This document shows positions 17,968-26,831 of a stretch of DNA of 64,000 nucleotides, piece by piece. The notes under the pieces were generated by a model. That model was not told where the DNA came from, searched no databases, and saw nothing but the letters and a program-made list of their open reading frames with translations. The position numbers and the translations under genes are program-made. The number at the start of each line of letters is the position of its first letter. Position 1 is the first letter of the stretch. The stretch is from Solidesulfovibrio magneticus RS-1 (GTDB taxonomy: Bacteria; Desulfobacterota; Desulfovibrionia; Desulfovibrionales; Desulfovibrionaceae), in NCBI RefSeq assembly GCF_000010665.1, contig NC_012796.1, forward strand, positions 1,240,001 through 1,304,000. Reading direction: 5' to 3'.

Positions 17968-18687
17968 CTAATTATCCTTCTCGCGCCCAAGGTAGGCGCG
18001 GCGGACGTCGTGGTTGGCGAGCAGCTCCTCGGAGGTGCCGGAGAGCAGCACCCGGCCGGTTTCGAGGACATAGCCCCTATCGGCCACGGCCAGGGCGCTT
18101 TTGGCGTTTTGCTCGACGAGCAGCACCGTCAGCCCCTTGTCGCGGCGCAGGGTGGAGACGTGGCGGAAGATTTCCTTGCAGACTTGCGGGGCCAGCCCCA
18201 TGCCGGGTTCGTCCAGGAGCAGGCAGCGCGGCCGGGCCATGAGCGCGCGGCCGATGGCCAGCATCTGCTGTTCGCCGCCGGACAGGGCGGCGGCCTGCTG
18301 GTCGCGGCGTTCGCGCAACACCGGAAACATGGCGTAGATTTCGTCAAGGTCGGCGGCCACCTCGCGGCGGCGAAACTTGGTGTAGGCCCCGAGGAGCAGA
18401 TTGTCGGCCACGGACAGGGGGCCGAAGACGAGGCGGCGCTCGGGCACATGGGACAGGCCCAGGCGCACGATGCGCTCGGGTTTTTCAGCCTCGATGCGCT
18501 TGCCGTCAAATTCGATTTCGCCGCCCGAGACGCGCTCGACGCCGGAGATGGCGGAGAGCAGCGTGGTCTTGCCCGCGCCGTTGGCCCCGATAAGGGCGAC
18601 GATCTCGCCCGGGGCCACATGCAAGGATACCCGCCGCACGGCGTGCACCCGGCCATAGTGAATATCAACGTTACGAAGGGTCAGCAT
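17968..18687 (-). CDS. livF: branched-chain amino-acid-type ABC transporter ATPase LivF
   Basis: 239 residues. Walker A GANGAGKTTLL, Q-loop region HVPERRLVF, signature ALSGGEQQMLAIGRALM, Walker B CLLLDEPGMGLAP. The VPERRLVFGPLSV variant is typical of LivF. Its probable Shine-Dalgarno, GGAGG ten bases before ATG, is part of repeat copy 3 (18697-18768), so the repeat supplies the ribosome-binding site. Partner of LivG. Confidence 0.93.
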   Translation of the reverse strand: MLTLRNVDIHYGRVHAVRRVSLHVAPGEIVALIGANGAGKTTLLSAISGVERVSGGEIEFDGKRIEAEKPERIVRLGLSHVPERRLVFGPLSVADNLLLGAYTKFRRREVAADLDEIYAMFPVLRERRDQQAAALSGGEQQMLAIGRALMARPRCLLLDEPGMGLAPQVCKEIFRHVSTLRRDKGLTVLLVEQNAKSALAVADRGYVLETGRVLLSGTSEELLANHDVRRAYLGREKDN

Positions 18688-18696
18688 TGGAAGAGT

Positions 18697-18768
18697 GCCT
18701 CCGGCGGCCAGGAGAGGCGCTGCCTCTCCTGGACCTCTCCGCCGGGGGCCTCAGGCCCCCGGACCCCC
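18697..18768 (-). repeat. GC double-hairpin 3' element, copy 3 (long subtype, reversed)
   Basis: Inverse relation to the minus-strand genes compared with copy 1: on minus the GGGGGTCC end comes first and GCCGCCGGAGGC last, only nine bases before the livF ATG. Carries the same extra CAGGAGAGGC hairpin as copy 1. Confidence 0.85.
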
Positions 18769-18820
18769 GATATGGGGTATGGTGTCCTGCCTGGGGATTG
18801 CCCAGGGCAGGGGGTCGTTA

Positions 18821-18889
18821 TTCTGTCATGTCCGCGAAAACCAGTATTTTCTAAAAAAATACTATCGTATTTTTTCAGGGGCGACGCTA
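18821..18889. mobile_element. MITE-like element with terminal inverted repeats, copy 2
   Basis: 69 bp. Right end GGGGCGACGCTA carries the TAG stop of livG (18887-18889); left end resembles TGTCATGTCC. The hairpin AAAAAATAC-TATC-GTATTTTTT lies at 18854-18875, and the adjoining ACTGGTTTTCGC (minus) is shared with copy 4. Confidence 0.6.
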
Positions 18890-19657
18890 GTCGTCCTCGC
18901 CGAGGTAGGCCTTGATGACTTCGGGATTGGCCTGGATGGCCTCGGGCGTGCCGGCGGCCAGGGGATGGCCGAAATGGAGCACCGTCACATAGTCGCTCAC
19001 ACTCATGACCAGGTCCATGTCGTGCTCGACAAGGCCCACGGCCACGCCGCGGCGGTCGCGGATGGCCCGGATGAGGACGCCCAGTTCGGCGGTCTCCTTG
19101 GAATTGAGGCCAGCGGCCGGTTCGTCGAGGAGCAGAAGCTTGGGCGAGGCGGCCAGGGCCCTGGCCATTTCCAGCAACCGCTGCTTGCCGTAGGGCAGAT
19201 CCCCGGCCGGGGCGTGGGCGAGGTCGGCCAGCCCGACGAACTCCAGGCAGTCCAGGGCCGCCTCGCGGCATTCCCGCTCGGCCCGGCGGAAACCGGGCGT
19301 GCGCAAAAGGCTCGCGGCCACGGAGTAGCGCGTGAGCGCATGCCGGCCGGCCATGACGTTTTCCAGCACCGACATGGAGGTGAAGACTTCCAGGTTCTGG
19401 AAGGTGCGCACCACGCCGGCCCCGGCCCGTTTGTGGGGCGGCAGGCCTGAAATGTCGGTCCCATCCAGGAGCACCGCGCCGGAGGTCAAGGGGACCATGC
19501 CGGTGATGGCGTTTAAAAGCGTGGTCTTGCCCGCGCCGTTGGGGCCGATAAGCGCGGTCACCGTGCCCGGGGCGATGGTGAAGTCGGCCTCGGTCAGGGC
19601 ATGGATGCCGCCGAAACGGACGGTGGCGGCCGTAACGTCCAGCAGTGCGGCGGTCAT
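18887..19657 (-). CDS. livG: branched-chain amino-acid-type ABC transporter ATPase LivG
   Basis: 256 residues. Walker A GPNGAGKTTLLNAITG, VVRTFQNLEVFTSMSV Q-loop segment typical of LivG, a signature region that is divergent from LSGGQ (APAGDLPYGKQRLLEMARAL), Walker B LLLLDEPAAGLN. The start overlaps the livM stop by ATGA. The TAG stop falls in the end of a MITE-like repeat, and ~230 bp with two repeats separate it from livF. Confidence 0.93.
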   Translation of the reverse strand: MTAALLDVTAATVRFGGIHALTEADFTIAPGTVTALIGPNGAGKTTLLNAITGMVPLTSGAVLLDGTDISGLPPHKRAGAGVVRTFQNLEVFTSMSVLENVMAGRHALTRYSVAASLLRTPGFRRAERECREAALDCLEFVGLADLAHAPAGDLPYGKQRLLEMARALAASPKLLLLDEPAAGLNSKETAELGVLIRAIRDRRGVAVGLVEHDMDLVMSVSDYVTVLHFGHPLAAGTPEAIQANPEVIKAYLGEDD

Positions 19658-20619
19658 GACGTGCCTGCCTTGCGGCGAAACCGTCTGGTCAGGCGCGACA
19701 GGCCCCCGGCCAGGCCGTCGGGCAAAAACATGATGGTGAGCACCAAAATGGCTCCGTAGACGAGGATGTCGATGTCCTCGAATTCCCGCAGCGCCTCGGG
19801 CAGGGCGGTCAAGAAGAGCGCGCCGGCAACCGATCCCCAGACGCTGGCCATGCCGCCGAGCACCACCATGACCACGAGTTGCACCGAAAAGCCGAAGCCA
19901 AACGAGGCCGGAGCGATGAAGCTCAAGTAGTGGGCGTAGAGCACGCCGGCCAGTCCGGCCAGGGCGGCGGACAGGACAAAGACGAAGCGTTTGTGGGCGG
20001 CGATGTCCACGCCCAGGCTCGCGGCCGCTTTCTCGGACACGTGCAAGGCCCGAAGCGCCCGGCCGGTGCGGGACTTCATGAGGTTGAGCGAGAGCAGCAC
20101 GACAAAGGTCAGCACCACGGCCATGAGGTTGTAGTAGCTGTGGTCGGAGGTGAATTCGTAGCCGAAAAGCGCCAGACGCGGGATGCCGACATAGCCCGAC
20201 GGGCCGCCGGTGGCGTCCACGGCTTCGTTGAAGACGATGGAGACGATGATGCCAAAGCCCAGGGTGGCCATGGCCAGATAGTGGCCCTTGAGCTTGAGGG
20301 TTGGCGCGGCCACCACCCAGGCCACGACGGTGGCCAGGGACACGCCGATGGCCATGCCGGCCGGGATGGGCAGGCCGAAGCGGGTGGTGGCGATGGCCGT
20401 GGCGTAGGCCCCGAGGCCATAGAAGGCGGCGTGGCCCAGGGACACCTGGCCGGCATACCCCATAAGGAGATTGAGGCCCACGGCGATGACGGCGTTGAGT
20501 GCTCCCAGGATGCAGATGCTCAGGTAGTATTCATTGGGCAGCGTGTAGGGCACGGCCAGGAGCAGCAACAGGAAAAGGGCCGCCTGGGCGGCGTTTTGGC
20601 CAAGGACGGGCAGCTTCAT
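19654..20619 (-). CDS. livM: branched-chain amino-acid-type ABC permease LivM
   Basis: 321 residues starting MKLPVLGQNAAQ at 20619, overlapping the livH stop by ATGA. About nine membrane segments; the family loop GYAGQVSLGHAAFYGLGAYA near 55 and FGFSVQLVVMVVLGGMASVWG near 255 identify LivM. With LivH it forms the membrane channel. Confidence 0.93.
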   Translation of the reverse strand: MKLPVLGQNAAQAALFLLLLLAVPYTLPNEYYLSICILGALNAVIAVGLNLLMGYAGQVSLGHAAFYGLGAYATAIATTRFGLPIPAGMAIGVSLATVVAWVVAAPTLKLKGHYLAMATLGFGIIVSIVFNEAVDATGGPSGYVGIPRLALFGYEFTSDHSYYNLMAVVLTFVVLLSLNLMKSRTGRALRALHVSEKAAASLGVDIAAHKRFVFVLSAALAGLAGVLYAHYLSFIAPASFGFGFSVQLVVMVVLGGMASVWGSVAGALFLTALPEALREFEDIDILVYGAILVLTIMFLPDGLAGGLSRLTRRFRRKAGTS

Positions 20620-21491
20620 ACGCGCTCCACGCCGGCCTTGCCGAAGAGTCCCGAAGGCTTGACGAAAAGGAGCAGCAGCAGCACCACGAAGGCGAACGCG
20701 TCCTTGTAGCCCGAGGCGATAAAGCCCGCGCCAAAGGATTCGAGCACGCCCAGCACCAGCCCGCCGGCGGCCGCGCCAAAAGGATTGCCCAGGCCGCCCA
20801 GGATGCAGGCGGCAAATCCCTTGAGGCCAAGCATCATGCCCACGTCGTAGGCGGTCATGGTGATGGGGGCCAGGATGGCCCCGGCCGTGGCCCCGATGAG
20901 TCCGCTTATGGCAAAGGAGAGGAGCGCCATGCGGGCCACGGAAATGCCGACCAGACTGGCGGCCTTTTTCTGGCAGGAGCAGGCCAGCATGGCCTTGCCC
21001 TGGATGGTGGCGGTGAAAAAGAGCTTGAGCGCCGCGAGCAGGGCCAGGGTGACGGCCAGCACCCACAGGCTCTGGGGCTGGATGGCCGCGCCCAGGGCCA
21101 GGATGGGGGCCGTGCCGCTGAAGGCCGGCAGGGCGTGGGTGTCCTTGCCAAAGGCCAGCATGGCCCCGCCGCGAAGCAAAATGGAGACGCCGATGGTGAT
21201 GATGACGGCGTTAATGGCCGGCGCGCCGGCGATGGGCCGGATGGCCAGGCGCTCCATGAGGCCGCCGATGGCGGCCGTGGCCAGGCAGGCCAGCACGATG
21301 GCCAGGGGCAGGGGCAGCCCCACCCCCAGCAGACACACCGAGAGCATCCCGCCGAGCATCACGAACTCGCCCTGGGCGAAGTTGATGATGCCGGTGGTGT
21401 TGAAGATCATCGTAAAACCGAGCCCGATCAGGCCATAGGCGGCCCCCTGGGTGAGTCCGGAAACGAGGTATTGGGGCGCGCCGGCAAACAT
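20616..21491 (-). CDS. livH: branched-chain amino-acid-type ABC permease LivH
   Basis: 291 residues, about eight membrane segments. Typical LivH features are GLIGLGFTMIFNTTGIINFA near 20-40 (residues NFAQGEF follow) and ILGGLGNPFGAAAGGLVLGV near 235. Starts 2 bp after the livK stop and couples to livM by ATGA. Confidence 0.93.
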   Translation of the reverse strand: MFAGAPQYLVSGLTQGAAYGLIGLGFTMIFNTTGIINFAQGEFVMLGGMLSVCLLGVGLPLPLAIVLACLATAAIGGLMERLAIRPIAGAPAINAVIITIGVSILLRGGAMLAFGKDTHALPAFSGTAPILALGAAIQPQSLWVLAVTLALLAALKLFFTATIQGKAMLACSCQKKAASLVGISVARMALLSFAISGLIGATAGAILAPITMTAYDVGMMLGLKGFAACILGGLGNPFGAAAGGLVLGVLESFGAGFIASGYKDAFAFVVLLLLLFVKPSGLFGKAGVERV

Positions 21492-21493
21492 CG

Positions 21494-22633
21494 TTATTGA
21501 CCGACAATAACCCAGTCGCCCTTGTCGATGCCGAGCATGATGAAGGCGTCGGGGCCAAGACCGGCATGGTCCTCGGGGGTGAAGCTGAAGATGCCGCCGA
21601 TGCCGGGGAAGTTTTGGATCTTCTCCAGGGCGTCGCGGATGGCCTCGGGTTTGTCGGAGCCGGCGTTGGCGATGGCTTTGACGGCCAAATGCAGCGAATC
21701 GTAGCCGTGCCCGCCAAAGGTGGAGACCGGGGCCTTGAAGCGCTCGTCATAGGCCTTGGCGTAGCCCACGAGCAGGGCCTTTTCCTTGTCCGTGTCGGGC
21801 AGCTTGTCGGCGGCGGTGATCTTGCCGGCCGGCAACAGCAGGCCCTCGGCGGCCTCACCGGCCAGCTCGATGAACTTCTTGGAGGCCACGCCGTGGCTCA
21901 TGTACAGCGGGGTCTTGATGCCGAGCTGGACGCGGTTTTTGGCCACCACGGCCGGTCCGGGGTTGGTGCCCCAGCAGATGACGGCGTCCGGGGCCGCGCC
22001 CTGGATCTTGGTCAGCTGGGCGGTCATGTCCGTGTCCTTGGGGCCGAAGACCTCGTCGGCCGCGAGTTCGAAGCCCTCGGCCGGGACGAGTTCTTTCAGC
22101 ACCTCGCGGCCGGCCTGGCCGAAGCCGTCGGACACGGTGAGGATGGCGAGCTTTTTGTAGCCCTTGGCCTTGGCGTGGGTGAGGATGCGGGCCACGGCCA
22201 GGCGGTCGGACGGGGCGACCTTGAAAATATACGGACTCACCGGCTTGGTGATCTTCTCGGCGGCCGAGCAGGAAATGAGCGGGATTTTGGCGGCGGCGGC
22301 CTTGCCCATGACGGCGAGCGAATTGCCCGAGGTCGTGGGGCCGAGGATGGCGGCCACATTTTCCTTCTTGATCAGGCGATCCACGGCCAAAACGGCCTTA
22401 TTGACGTCGGTCTCGTCGTCGAGGATGACCACTTCCACCGGCCGGCCGAGCACGCCGCCGGCGGCGTTGATCTTGTCGACTTCCATGAGGATGGTGTTCT
22501 TCTCGGGTTCGCCCAGAAACGACGCCGGCCCGGTGACGGACAGCACCGCGCCCAGGCGCACGGGTTCGGCGGCAAAGGCGCAGGTCGCGGCGCACAGGGC
22601 GCATAGGGCGGTGAGGATCGCTTTGACTCGCAT
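21494..22633 (-). CDS. livK: periplasmic ligand-binding protein LivK (second of tandem pair)
   Basis: 379 residues from ATG 22633 with GGAG six bases upstream. Signal peptide ILTALCALCAATCAFA. Type I periplasmic-binding fold (LSVTGPASFLGEPEKNTILM; GPTTSGNSLAVMGKA). It is about 70% identical by eye to the upstream paralogue, strongest at residues 180-270. Differences cluster near the ligand cleft (SCSAAEKITKPVSPYIFK versus SMAAAEKIVKPVNPFVFK), so ligand preference may differ. Confidence 0.9.
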   Translation of the reverse strand: MRVKAILTALCALCAATCAFAAEPVRLGAVLSVTGPASFLGEPEKNTILMEVDKINAAGGVLGRPVEVVILDDETDVNKAVLAVDRLIKKENVAAILGPTTSGNSLAVMGKAAAAKIPLISCSAAEKITKPVSPYIFKVAPSDRLAVARILTHAKAKGYKKLAILTVSDGFGQAGREVLKELVPAEGFELAADEVFGPKDTDMTAQLTKIQGAAPDAVICWGTNPGPAVVAKNRVQLGIKTPLYMSHGVASKKFIELAGEAAEGLLLPAGKITAADKLPDTDKEKALLVGYAKAYDERFKAPVSTFGGHGYDSLHLAVKAIANAGSDKPEAIRDALEKIQNFPGIGGIFSFTPEDHAGLGPDAFIMLGIDKGDWVIVGQ

Positions 22634-22652
22634 GGTTCGCTCCTTCAAGCGC

Positions 22653-22690
22653 GCTGCCGCGCCGCAGGGAATTCCCTACGGCGCGGCGGC
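22653..22690 (-). other. intercistronic palindrome between the two livK genes
   Basis: A 38-bp near-perfect palindrome (17 of 19 positions pair) centred on GGGAATTCCC, 20 bp before the second livK start. No T-run follows, so mRNA stabilisation or differential expression of the two binding proteins is more likely than termination. Confidence 0.5.
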
Positions 22691-22771
22691 GTCGGCTGTG
22701 TCGATTCGCGTTCCGTCCTTGTAGACGGAATCGGGCGGGAAGGAAACCGGGAAAGCCTGCTGTATGACGGT

Positions 22772-23914
22772 CTAGTCGGCCAGCAGCTTGAAATCGCCGC
22801 CGGCGATGGTGACCATGACAAAGGCGGTTTCGTCAAGGCCGTTGTGGTCCTCGGGCGAGAAGCGGAACACGCCCGTGATGCCGGGGAAGCCGTTGATCTT
22901 TTCCAGGGCGGCCCGGATGCCGGCCGGGCTGGCGTCGCCGCCGGCCTTGATGGCTTCGGCCACGAGCATGAGGCCGTCGTAGGCGTAGCCGCCAAAGGCC
23001 GAAGCCGGAGTCTTGAAACGGTCCTCGTAGGCCTTGGCGTAGGCGGCCAGGGGCGCTTTTTGGGGATCGCCGTCGGGCAGCTGGCCGGCCACGGTGAGCT
23101 TGCCGGCCGGCAAGAGCAGGCCCTCGGCCGCGTCGCCGGCCAGTTCGATGAATTTCTTGGAGGCCACGCCGTGGCTCATGTACAGCGGGGTGGTGATGCC
23201 GAGCTGGACGCGGTTTTTGGCCACCACGGCCGGGCCGGGGTTGGTGCCCCAGCAGATGACGGCGTCGGGGCTGGTGCCCTTGAGCTTGGTCAGCTGGGCG
23301 GTCATGTCCGTGTCCTTGGGGCCGTAGACCTCGTCGCCGACCAGTTCGAAGCCGCCGGCCGGGAGCAGTTCCTTGAGCACCTCGCGCCCGGCCTGGCCGT
23401 AGCCGTCGGACACGGTGAGGACGGCGAGCTTCTTGTAGCCCTGCTTCTTGGCGTGGGCCAGGATGCGGGCCACGGCCAGCCGGTCGGACTGGGCGGTCTT
23501 GAAGACGAACGGGTTGACCGGCTTGACGATCTTTTCGGCGGCGGCCATGGACACCATGGGCACCTTGGCGGCCTCGACCTTGGGGGCCACGGCCAGGGAG
23601 TTGCCGGAAACCGTGGGGCCGACCACGGCCACGACGTTTTCCTTTTTGAGCAGCCTGTCCACGGCCAGCACGCCCTTGTTCACGTCGGTCTCGTCGTCGA
23701 GGATGATGACTTCCACCGGCCGGCCGAGCAGACCGCCGGCGGCGTTAATGGCGTCGGCCTGCATCTGCAGGGTGTTTTTCTCGGGTTCGCCCAAAAACGA
23801 GGCCGGGCCGGTGGCGGAGACCACCGCGCCGATGCGGATGGGGTCGGCGGCCTGGGCCGGCAGGGCGACAGACAGGACGGCAAGAAGCAAAAGCGTCAAG
23901 GATGCAAGGCGCAT
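22772..23914 (-). CDS. livK: periplasmic ligand-binding protein LivK (first of tandem pair)
   Basis: 380 residues with GGAGG before ATG 23914. Signal peptide SLTLLLLAVLSVALPAQA. Same type I binding fold as the following gene (VSATGPASFLGEPEKNTLQM; ICWGTNPGPAVVAKN). First gene of the liv-paaK operon, preceded by a 371-bp AT-rich divergent region that should hold the promoter. Tandem duplication within the operon is inferred from the high identity and shared spacing. Confidence 0.92.
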   Translation of the reverse strand: MRLASLTLLLLAVLSVALPAQAADPIRIGAVVSATGPASFLGEPEKNTLQMQADAINAAGGLLGRPVEVIILDDETDVNKGVLAVDRLLKKENVVAVVGPTVSGNSLAVAPKVEAAKVPMVSMAAAEKIVKPVNPFVFKTAQSDRLAVARILAHAKKQGYKKLAVLTVSDGYGQAGREVLKELLPAGGFELVGDEVYGPKDTDMTAQLTKLKGTSPDAVICWGTNPGPAVVAKNRVQLGITTPLYMSHGVASKKFIELAGDAAEGLLLPAGKLTVAGQLPDGDPQKAPLAAYAKAYEDRFKTPASAFGGYAYDGLMLVAEAIKAGGDASPAGIRAALEKINGFPGITGVFRFSPEDHNGLDETAFVMVTIAGGDFKLLAD

Positions 23915-24285
23915 GGAACCTCCAGGCTGCTATGGGGCAACGAATCTTCGGCTATTGGGTCACTTCCATACCGGCGAGGCGGGTTTTTGGCAATTACGTC
24001 ATAATAACTATTTTTATTTTTAACTTTTTGTTCGGCCGAAGAAGATGCAGTCGCGAATCATTGCGGGGGCGTTTGCGTCGCTTATCGGTGTGGTTCGGGC
24101 GATTTTCGTGCGCCAAATCCGCAAAAACGTCGTTTTGAGGTCTCAACACGGAGCATCATGCGGCAATAAGTCGGGAAAGCCGGTTCGGTGGTGGGGCCGC
24201 TTCGGAACCGGGCGGCTTGCTTCGGCAGTCGCGCCTTTGTATGGGATGGGCAAGAACGTGAAATGTCGAACTCAAGGAGTGCGCC
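23915..24285. other. divergent intergenic region, 371 bp
   Basis: A very AT-rich stretch at 23996-24030 with T- and A-runs looks like an UP element or promoter for livK on the minus strand (TATTAT near 24004-24012), but no clear -35 pairs with it. The remainder is GC-rich and featureless. Confidence 0.4.
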
Positions 24286-24822
24286 ATGCCCGCCCTTTGT
24301 CGCGCCGCTGTTGCGGCATTTTGCCTGCTGATCCTGTCCGCCTCCCTGGCCCTGGCCCAGGCGTCCGGCCCCGCGCCCGGCCCATCTTCCGCCCAGGACG
24401 CCAAGCCCAAACCGGCCCCGGCCCAGGCCGCGCCGGCCCCGGAGCCGGCCGCCAAAAAGGGCGACGAGGCGGCGGTCAAAAAAACGCCCGTGGCCGTGGA
24501 CCACGACGACGCCGATCCGGTGGGGGCGCGCCTGGCCTACCGCATCAAGGAACTGCTGGGCCGTTCCTCCCTCATGACGCCCACCAACAAGGACGAAAAA
24601 AAGCTGGTCATCGTGCTGAAAACCAAGGAGGAGTTCCCGGGCCGGCCCAATCTGTGCTCCATCTATTCGGTCTCGTGGCTCTTTTCCTCCCGGGAGGGGG
24701 CGCTCAAGTACTTCCTGGCCGCCGAAGCCGGCATCGTGGACGCTTCCGGCGTGGACCAGACGGCCGAAGCGCTGCTGGGCCGCACCGACAAGCTGGCCTC
24801 CACCTACGGCTACCTCTTCTAA
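24286..24822 (+). CDS. secreted Ala/Pro-rich protein of unknown function
   Basis: 178 residues, AAGGAG before ATG 24286. Signal peptide (VAAFCLLILSASLALAQA), then ~50 residues of Ala/Pro/Lys linker, then a small C-terminal domain (~80-178: ARLAYRIKELLGRSSLM, KKLVIVLKTKEEFPGRP, SWLFSSREGALKYFLAAEAG). The single Cys (NLCSIYSV) is in the domain. Not recognised. The zupT gene starts 24 bp downstream, so the two are probably co-transcribed. Confidence 0.7.
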   Translation: MPALCRAAVAAFCLLILSASLALAQASGPAPGPSSAQDAKPKPAPAQAAPAPEPAAKKGDEAAVKKTPVAVDHDDADPVGARLAYRIKELLGRSSLMTPTNKDEKKLVIVLKTKEEFPGRPNLCSIYSVSWLFSSREGALKYFLAAEAGIVDASGVDQTAEALLGRTDKLASTYGYLF

Positions 24823-24846
24823 CGGCACGCCAAGGACCGACACCCC

Positions 24847-25683
24847 ATGGACATCACCGCCTCAGCCGTCTGGTACGCCTTCGGCCTGACCCTTTTCGCC
24901 GGTCTGGCCACGGGATTGGGTTCGGCCCTGGCCTTCGTGGCACGGCAGACCAACACCAAGTTTCTGTCCATCGTGCTCGGGTTTTCCGCCGGGGTGATGG
25001 TCTACGTGTCTTTTGTGGAGATCTTCGCCGAGGCCCGCCATTCCCTGGTCGCGGCCCTGGGCGAGGCCGGCGGTTCCTGGGCGGCGGCGGCCGCCTTTTT
25101 CGGCGGCATCGCCTTTATCGCCATCATCGACAAGTTCGTGCCGGACTACGAAAACCCCCACGAAATGCACTTCATCGAGGAGATGGACGCCGGCGAGGCC
25201 AGGCTTCCCAAAAACGAGGCCCACGACTTCGCCAAGCTGCGCCGCACCGGCATCTTCGCCGCCCTGGCCATCGCCATCCACAATTTTCCCGAAGGCCTGG
25301 CCACCTTCACCGCCGCCCTGGCCGATCCCAAGCTCGGACTGGCCATCGCCGTGGCCATCGCCATCCACAACATCCCCGAAGGCATCGCCGTTTCCATCCC
25401 GCTCTACTACGCCACTGGCAACCGCAAAAAAGCCTTTGCCTATTCCTTCCTGTCCGGCCTGTCCGAACCGGTGGGGGCGCTGGTCGGCTACCTGCTCCTG
25501 CTGCCCTTTTTCACCCCCGCCACCTTCGGCATTCTCATGGCCGCCGTGGCCGGCATCATGGTGTTCATCTCCCTGGACCAGCTGCTGCCGGCGGCCGAGG
25601 AATACGGCGAACACCACCACAGCATCTTCGGCCTCGTCGCCGGCATGGCCGTCATGGCCTTGTCGTTGCTGCTATTTTTGTGA
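24847..25683 (+). CDS. zupT: ZIP-family metal transporter ZupT
   Basis: 278 residues, eight membrane segments. The metal-site helices are clear: [10 protein letters not shown] near 145 and [19 protein letters not shown] near 175, each with His-Asn-x-Pro-Glu-Gly, and an acidic loop with His ([10 protein letters not shown]). Full length for bacterial ZupT, which takes up zinc and other divalent ions. AAGGA precedes ATG. Confidence 0.93.
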   Translation: MDITASAVWYAFGLTLFAGLATGLGSALAFVARQTNTKFLSIVLGFSAGVMVYVSFVEIFAEARHSLVAALGEAGGSWAAAAAFFGGIAFIAIIDKFVPDYENPHEMHFIEEMDAGEARLPKNEAHDFAKLRRTGIFAALAIAIHNFPEGLATFTAALADPKLGLAIAVAIAIHNIPEGIAVSIPLYYATGNRKKAFAYSFLSGLSEPVGALVGYLLLLPFFTPATFGILMAAVAGIMVFISLDQLLPAAEEYGEHHHSIFGLVAGMAVMALSLLLFL

Positions 25684-25738
25684 GGGGAGGGGAGGGCAGA
25701 GGGGCAGAGGGGCAGAGGGACAGAGGGAAAAAGAAGAG
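25684..25738 (+). repeat. purine-rich short tandem repeats
   Basis: About four imperfect copies of GGGCAGAG directly after the zupT stop, leading into repeat copy 4. A purine tract precedes most copies of the GC double-hairpin element. Confidence 0.6.
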
Positions 25739-25776
25739 GCCTCCGGCGGCCGGGGGGCTAAGCCCCCCGGACCCCC
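25739..25776 (+). repeat. GC double-hairpin 3' element, copy 4
   Basis: Same orientation relative to zupT as other copies to their upstream genes: GCCTCCGGCGGCC, GGGGGGCTAAGCCCCCC palindrome, ACCCCC, then TGCATGGAGAAAGG. Core begins 55 bp after the stop. Confidence 0.85.
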
Positions 25777-25792
25777 TGCATGGAGAAAGGTT

Positions 25793-26497
25793 TTACGGGG
25801 TTTTGGGGCTGGATTGGTTCTCTGGCCGGCAGCGCCGGTCCAGCAGATGCATAAGCAATTGGCGTGCTGCGGCGATGAGCAAGGGAAAAAGCGCCGCCGC
25901 CACCACCACCGCGCCGAAATGGCGGGCGAACCAGGGGATGCCGCCAAGGCCGTAACCGCCGCCGACGAACACCGCCGCCCAGATCACTTTGCCCAAAGCA
26001 TTGAGCCCGATGAATCGGCCCCAGCCCATCCCGGCCATGGCCACGGCCATGGGAAAGGCCGCCCGCAGGATGGGCACGAACCGCGACAGCAACACCGTGG
26101 CCGCGCCGTGCCGGGCAAAGGCCCTGCGGGCCGCTTCCAGCTGCTGCGGCGGCAACAGGCGTTTGCGAAGCGTCCCGGCGAGTCCCCCGCCGGCTCCCCG
26201 GGCGGCTCCTCGGCGCAAGGCCCGGCCGATGGCGAAGTTGGTCATGTCGCCCAGGGTCGCGGCGGCGTAGCAGCCCAGGGCCACCGGCCAGACGTCAAGC
26301 GTCCCCCGCGCGGCCAGGGCGGCGGCCGTGAAAACCAGCGTCCCTCCCGGCAAAAACACCGTCACCACAAAGGCCGTCTCGGCGTAGATGGTCAGGCAGA
26401 TCAGGGCGTAGACAAGGTCGCCGTGGTCGGCCACGGCCTGGATCAGGGCGGCGTCGAGGCCGGCGAGCAGGGCCAAGAGGGCGGACAGCGTTTCCAT
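25793..26497 (-). CDS. DedA/VTT-family membrane protein
   Basis: 234 residues, about five hydrophobic segments. The VTT (SNARE-associated) signature is present: FLPGGTLVFTAAALAARG near 50-65 and RFVPILRAAFPMAVAMAGMG near 140-158, holding the conserved Arg and Pro residues. DedA proteins support membrane-potential homeostasis and lipid-carrier recycling. Ends within repeat-flanking sequence and converges on zupT. Confidence 0.87.
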   Translation of the reverse strand: METLSALLALLAGLDAALIQAVADHGDLVYALICLTIYAETAFVVTVFLPGGTLVFTAAALAARGTLDVWPVALGCYAAATLGDMTNFAIGRALRRGAARGAGGGLAGTLRKRLLPPQQLEAARRAFARHGAATVLLSRFVPILRAAFPMAVAMAGMGWGRFIGLNALGKVIWAAVFVGGGYGLGGIPWFARHFGAVVVAAALFPLLIAAARQLLMHLLDRRCRPENQSSPKTP

Positions 26498-26831
26498 GGC
26501 CGTGGAAGTACGGTTTCAGGGACGGCGCGTCCAGCGGGGACGGCCGGAATTTGGCAGAGACGGTGCGTCCAGCCGGGGGACACGGCGGCAGCGGCCCGGC
26601 CTTCGGTCGACGTCTTGGCGCGCTGGGCCGGCGAGCGCCGTTCGCAAGAGGTGTTCGGGGTTCGGCGGCATCCTGGGGCGCATGGCGCAGCGGGCGGGCC
26701 GTGGGGAGGCGACGCCCCTGCCCGGGAGGTTGGCCGCCATCTCCCCCGGCGCGCGGGACCTTGTGCCGCACAAACAAAACGGGCCGGGAATCGATTCCCG
26801 GCCCGTTTGCGTGGCGTAGGCGAGTGCCCGC
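26498..26831. other. intergenic gap, 334 bp
   Basis: GC-rich. It holds the htpG terminator (26777-26808) and two near-identical 22-bp direct repeats around 26522 and 26561 (GACGGYGCGTCCAGC core). No gene seen. Confidence 0.5.
26777..26808 (-). terminator. Rho-independent terminator of htpG
   Basis: Perfect 32-bp palindrome centred on ATCGAT; on minus it is followed by TTTTGTTTG. Its inner sequence (CCGGGAATC/GATTCCCGG) repeats that of the 16452 terminator. Confidence 0.85.

Noticed and set aside
25684-25738. Possible CRISPR array
   Set aside because: The units are short imperfect purine repeats without spacers of constant length, and no cas gene is present.
16452-26808. Shared CCGGGAATC/GATTCCCGG terminator core as a third repeat family
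   Set aside because: Only two copies with different outer stems are present; chance or local terminator preference is sufficient.
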